Source: JBBQVO01 sp038211505
GTDB lineage: Bacteria; Chloroflexota; Dehalococcoidia; DSTF01; JACRBR01
Length of the DNA: 9,347 bases
Direction: 5' to 3'
NCBI GenBank assembly: GCA_038211505.1
Contig: JBBQVO010000134.1
Coordinates: forward strand, 1-9,347
The notes below the pieces were generated by a model. It saw only the letters and a program-made list of their open reading frames with translations. It searched no databases and was not told where the DNA came from. The position numbers and the translations under genes are program-made. This document shows positions 6,780-9,347 of the stretch, piece after piece; positions within the stretch are counted from its first letter, which is position 1, and each line of letters begins with the position of its first letter.

Positions 6780-8288
6780 TCAATTGCCGATTGGTGGCGC
6801 CAGCGGTGCGCGAGGCGTACCGCCGCCGCCCACGTTGCCCGCGCCGTTGTTCGTCACGACCGAAAGGTGTTGGAACAAGCGGTTCCAATCGCACCAGAAG
6901 TCATGCTCAAGTCCGGTAGAGGTCGGCGAAGCATTGTTCAGATCAACGCCCGTCAGCTGTTTCACCTCCGCACCGACGCCGGCTTCCGCATCGAGCGAGT
7001 AGACATCCCACGACGGATTGTCGTCCGCAACGTAGGCGCCGTAATCCTGCATCGCGTGGAACAGCTTCTTTCCCAATGCGGTTTGCAGGCCACCACTGGC
7101 GTCACATCCTGACAAAGTTATGTTAAGTTCAGATTCGGCGAGCCCCGGCGCCATTGCCAAGAGCGACCCCATCATCACGCCAGGCACGACACCCCCGTAT
7201 CCGCAGGCGACGCCACCGCAGAACCGATCCGAAGCGACGGCCGGCCAGCGATAACCCGGTCCGCCTTCGGCGCCGTTTGCCGGCGAACAGTACTTCGGAC
7301 AATAGATGTTCACCTTCAGCGCATGCGTGATCGGGCCATCGGCCGTCAGCTCTCCGAACCGCACGGAGCCGCCGATGCTCGACAAACCGCTGCCGGTATG
7401 CCCGCCGGTGATGCCATCGCCGTAGATACTCTCGAGCGCCTCATACGCGGCCGCCCCGTACACCGGTCCCCCGCGCTGGCAACGAGCGATTGCCGTGAAG
7501 CTGATCAGCGTGCGACCATCTGGTTGCAGGACAGCGGCGGCGTTGTTCGGCTGAAAGCTGCTGTCGATGTCGTCTACGAGCGCGCCATCGGGAAGATAGG
7601 TGCTGACGCCAAACGTGTCCGCATTCGGTTCGAAGCACCGGGGGCCGGCGTAGTGGGCGGTGTCGTCTTTGATCGTCCATCTGCGATCGCTCGCCGTCGC
7701 CACGAAGAAATAGTCGGTATCGAGGCTCGTGGCCCCACCCGTTGGGTAGCCGAAGCCGGCGGGCGCGTATTGAGCGCCGGATCCGATCGGCATGTTCCAA
7801 GGAGATGTCGATGAAAATGGCTGTCGCAGCTTGTCCCGTCCGCCCGCGGCGGCTGGCGCGGGCGGTGCAGCCAACGGAGGGATCTCTGCGTCGGTCAGTG
7901 GCAGCCCGGTCGAGTCCGGCACGGTAGTCGGCTCAGGCTCCGGCGCGGCCGTCGCCGTGGCCACGGCCCCGCCGGAAGGCGTCGGGGCACTTGCCGTGAC
8001 GAGCCCCACAGACGGTACGCCGGCCGTCGCAGCAACTGTCGCAGTAACGGCCGCACTCGGCGTCGCGCGAGCAGGCGCCGTCGGCGACGGAACGGAGACG
8101 GCGCTCGCCGGGCCGGAACCTCCGCCGCGCGCGGCGAACGTCGCGACGGAAGCTACCGCGACGGCAAGAGCCACTGCGATCGCCGCGGCGATCGCCCATC
8201 GAAGCCACGTCTGGCGCTTCCCGACTCGGCCGGCGCCAGTGATCGCGCCGGGCGACGCATCCTCGCCGGCCTGTTCCCCTGTCGGCAT
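6780..8288 (-). CDS. Membrane-anchored extracytoplasmic protein with conserved SPWN-type domain, function unknown
   Basis: This 502-residue protein has a short basic cytoplasmic N-terminus (RVGKRQTWLR), one hydrophobic helix (about 31-53), a low-complexity Ala/Pro/Thr/Val/Ser linker (about 54-150), then a globular domain (about 155-480). The domain opens with PFSSTSPWNMPIGSGA and contains GGHTGSGLSSIGGSVRFGEL, HALKVNIY, GYRWPAV and MQDYGAYVADDNPSWDVYSL. From memory these segments recur in a family of secreted bacterial proteins usually annotated as hypothetical. Eight cysteines (218, 270, 330, 334, 357, 362, 395, 466), all in the exported domain, are compatible with disulfides outside the membrane. 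The arrangement is a type II anchored or possibly cleaved exported domain held away from the membrane by the linker. The ATG at 8288-8286 has TGAGGG 6 bases upstream. Its place between glycosyltransferase-type genes suggests a role in polymer binding, trimming or anchoring, but no catalytic motif is recognisable and I assign no function. Confidence 0.87.
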   Translation of the reverse strand: MPTGEQAGEDASPGAITGAGRVGKRQTWLRWAIAAAIAVALAVAVASVATFAARGGGSGPASAVSVPSPTAPARATPSAAVTATVAATAGVPSVGLVTASAPTPSGGAVATATAAPEPEPTTVPDSTGLPLTDAEIPPLAAPPAPAAAGGRDKLRQPFSSTSPWNMPIGSGAQYAPAGFGYPTGGATSLDTDYFFVATASDRRWTIKDDTAHYAGPRCFEPNADTFGVSTYLPDGALVDDIDSSFQPNNAAAVLQPDGRTLISFTAIARCQRGGPVYGAAAYEALESIYGDGITGGHTGSGLSSIGGSVRFGELTADGPITHALKVNIYCPKYCSPANGAEGGPGYRWPAVASDRFCGGVACGYGGVVPGVMMGSLLAMAPGLAESELNITLSGCDASGGLQTALGKKLFHAMQDYGAYVADDNPSWDVYSLDAEAGVGAEVKQLTGVDLNNASPTSTGLEHDFWCDWNRLFQHLSVVTNNGAGNVGGGGTPRAPLAPPIGN

Positions 8289-8321
8289 GACCCACCCTCA
8301 TCTCGAACGTGCTGCGCGACG

Positions 8322-8327
8322 AGTATA
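8322..8327 (-). promoter_or_regulatory. Possible -10 element ahead of the SPWN-domain gene
   Basis: The minus strand reads TATACT, five of six matches to TATAAT, 33 bases upstream of the ATG at 8288. No good -35 lies 16-18 bases further up (the hexamer is GAATCG). A TTGACG at 8380-8375 is too far away to pair with it. This is weak evidence for an internal promoter in the 125-base gap 8289-8413, which otherwise shows nothing. Confidence 0.22.
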
Positions 8328-8413
8328 TCGGCCGCGCCCCACGGCGATTCGTCGAAAACGTGAAGAACCGGCCGCGTCAAGTACGCACGCACTCGCCCTG
8401 ATCGACGGAGCGC

Positions 8414-9347
8414 CTACTGGATCGCAGGAGGTGTCGGGCTCAGTATCGATGCATACACGTCGAGCGTCCTCCGGGCTACGACCCTTGCCCGAAAGCGGCT
8501 CTCGGCGGCGTCTCGCGCAGCCCCCGCGAACCGGCGGCGTATCGCGCGATCGCACAGGATCTCCGCAACGCCGGTCGCAATCGATGCCGCGTCGCCCGGC
8601 CGCGCGAGCTGGCCCGTGTTTCCATCCTCGATCACATACCGGACGCCGCCAACGTCCGTCGCCACGGCCGGCGTGCCGGTCGCCATCGCCTGCTGCAAGA
8701 ACATCGGCGATGTCTCCTCCTTGGAGGCCATCACCACGAGGTCAGCGTGCGCGTATTCCTGTAACAGTGCGGCGTCGTCGATCACCCCGAGGAACTTGAC
8801 GCGATCCCCCAGGCCGGCGAGGATGACCGATCGACGCACATCAGCGTCATAGCCGGCGTCGAGGATCGGCCCCGCGATTCGCAGCTGCGCCGCGACCCCG
8901 CGAGCTTCGAGCGCTCGCATCGCCTCGATCAGCACATGCACACCTTTTCGCGGCTGCATGCTGCCCGCGAAGAACAATCGCCCGGGTGCAGGATCGTCAA
9001 CAACGTCGAAGAAGCGATCCTCGATCGGATTGTCGAGCCAATGCATCGCCGCCTGCGTGTACGGCCGGATCGTGTCGGCGACATAGGGGTTATTGATGAT
9101 CAGATCGCTGGCATCGCGCAGGGACTGCGCCTCGAACCGCGCGTTGAACTGAGCACGCAGCCGTTTCGAGAGCCGATCGAGTACGCGACTGCGTCCGTCC
9201 GAGATCCGCGCTTCACGCGCCAGCATGCCATGTACGCTGATCACCGTCGGCAGGCCCGACGCGAGCGCCGCGGGAGCGTAGAAGTTCTGCCCCTGGACGT
9301 GGGCGACGTCCGGGCGCAGCCGCCGAAGCGTTTGCACGATGTTCCGG
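8414..9347 (-). CDS. Family 4 glycosyltransferase, C-terminal part (5' end cut by window edge)
   Basis: This is a GT4, GT-B fold glycosyltransferase. The frame is open through the right edge, so the true start and the first part of the acceptor domain lie outside. An internal GTG at 9337 is simply the first possible start codon inside the window and need not be used. The visible 310 or so residues include PDVAHVQGQNFYAPAALA and VISVHGM of the first domain, INNPYVADTIRPY and DNPIEDRFF near the hinge, then the donor domain: LFFAGSMQPRKGVHVLIEAM, LRIAGPILD, VKFLGVIDDAALLQEYAHADLVVMAS and ETSPMFLQQAMATGTPAVATDVGG. The usual E-x7-E donor-site motif reads E-x7-Q here, with Gln at codon 8692-8690. 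The C-terminal helix and the TAG at 8416-8414 are in normal positions. Its role is sugar addition to the repeat unit in the cytoplasm; donor and acceptor are unknown. A 125-base gap separates it from the next gene. Confidence 0.92.
   Translation of the reverse strand, partial: RNIVQTLRRLRPDVAHVQGQNFYAPAALASGLPTVISVHGMLAREARISDGRSRVLDRLSKRLRAQFNARFEAQSLRDASDLIINNPYVADTIRPYTQAAMHWLDNPIEDRFFDVVDDPAPGRLFFAGSMQPRKGVHVLIEAMRALEARGVAAQLRIAGPILDAGYDADVRRSVILAGLGDRVKFLGVIDDAALLQEYAHADLVVMASKEETSPMFLQQAMATGTPAVATDVGGVRYVIEDGNTGQLARPGDAASIATGVAEILCDRAIRRRFAGAARDAAESRFRARVVARRTLDVYASILSPTPPAIQ

Noticed and set aside
6207..7112. Plus-strand open frame of 301 codons opposite the GT-C-like gene and the SPWN-domain gene
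   Set aside because: There is no recognisable domain, its composition is Ser/Arg/Ala-rich, and it lies wholly antisense to convincing genes.
7855..8130. Apparent repetitive DNA in the linker of the SPWN-domain gene
   Set aside because: It is an Ala/Thr/Val/Pro codon-biased low-complexity stretch; I found no regular repeat unit or exact tandem copies.
7792..8799. Plus-strand open frame of 335 codons opposite the SPWN-domain gene and GT4
   Set aside because: It reads through the antisense of the Ala/Pro/Thr linker, giving low-complexity Ala/Val then Arg/Ser/Pro-rich sequence, and crosses an intergenic gap and two real genes.

Overview
The window is one uninterrupted block of a surface-polysaccharide (capsule or exopolysaccharide) biosynthesis locus. 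All seven genes lie on the minus strand and are packed tightly. The DNA is GC-rich, and GTG and TTG starts are common (two clear GTG starts and one clear TTG start). Together with the Ala/Pro/Thr-rich membrane-anchored protein and a one-piece Wzz-plus-kinase-like protein, this suggests a GC-rich environmental bacterium, perhaps Chloroflexota or Actinomycetota. There is no rRNA, tRNA or other marker, so this placement is a guess.

In the direction of transcription (high to low coordinates) the order is: a family 4 glycosyltransferase cut by the right edge (8414-9347); a membrane-anchored extracytoplasmic protein of unknown function with a conserved SPWN-type domain (6780-8288); a large polytopic membrane protein resembling GT-C glycosyltransferases (4793-6718/6724); a 234-bp intergenic gap with a hairpin, an inverted repeat and the best promoter-like sequence of the window; a short polyprenyl-phosphate sugar-1-phosphate transferase (3766-4452); a Wzz/BY-kinase-like polysaccharide co-polymerase (2159-3670); a Wzx-type flippase (665-2137); and a second family 4 glycosyltransferase cut by the left edge (1-668). 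This last gene overlaps the flippase stop codon by four bases.

The genes fit a Wzx/Wzy-type pathway. The sugar transferase would load the first sugar phosphate onto undecaprenyl phosphate, the GT4 enzymes would extend the repeat unit on the inner face of the membrane, the flippase would turn it outward, and the Wzz-like protein would control polymerisation and export. No classical Wzy polymerase is recognisable. The polytopic GT-C-like protein is the only candidate here for late assembly or modification at the outer face.

The most notable observation is that the kinase-like half of the co-polymerase has lost every nucleotide-binding signature at once: the Walker A lysine is Asn, and the A' and B motifs are altered. 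It also lacks a C-terminal tyrosine cluster, so it looks like a pseudo-BY-kinase. Second are the uncharacterised SPWN-domain protein embedded in the cluster, and a GT4 enzyme whose E-x7-E motif reads E-x7-Q. No mobile elements, CRISPR arrays, RNA genes or long repeats were seen, and no gene-free stretch exceeds 235 bases.
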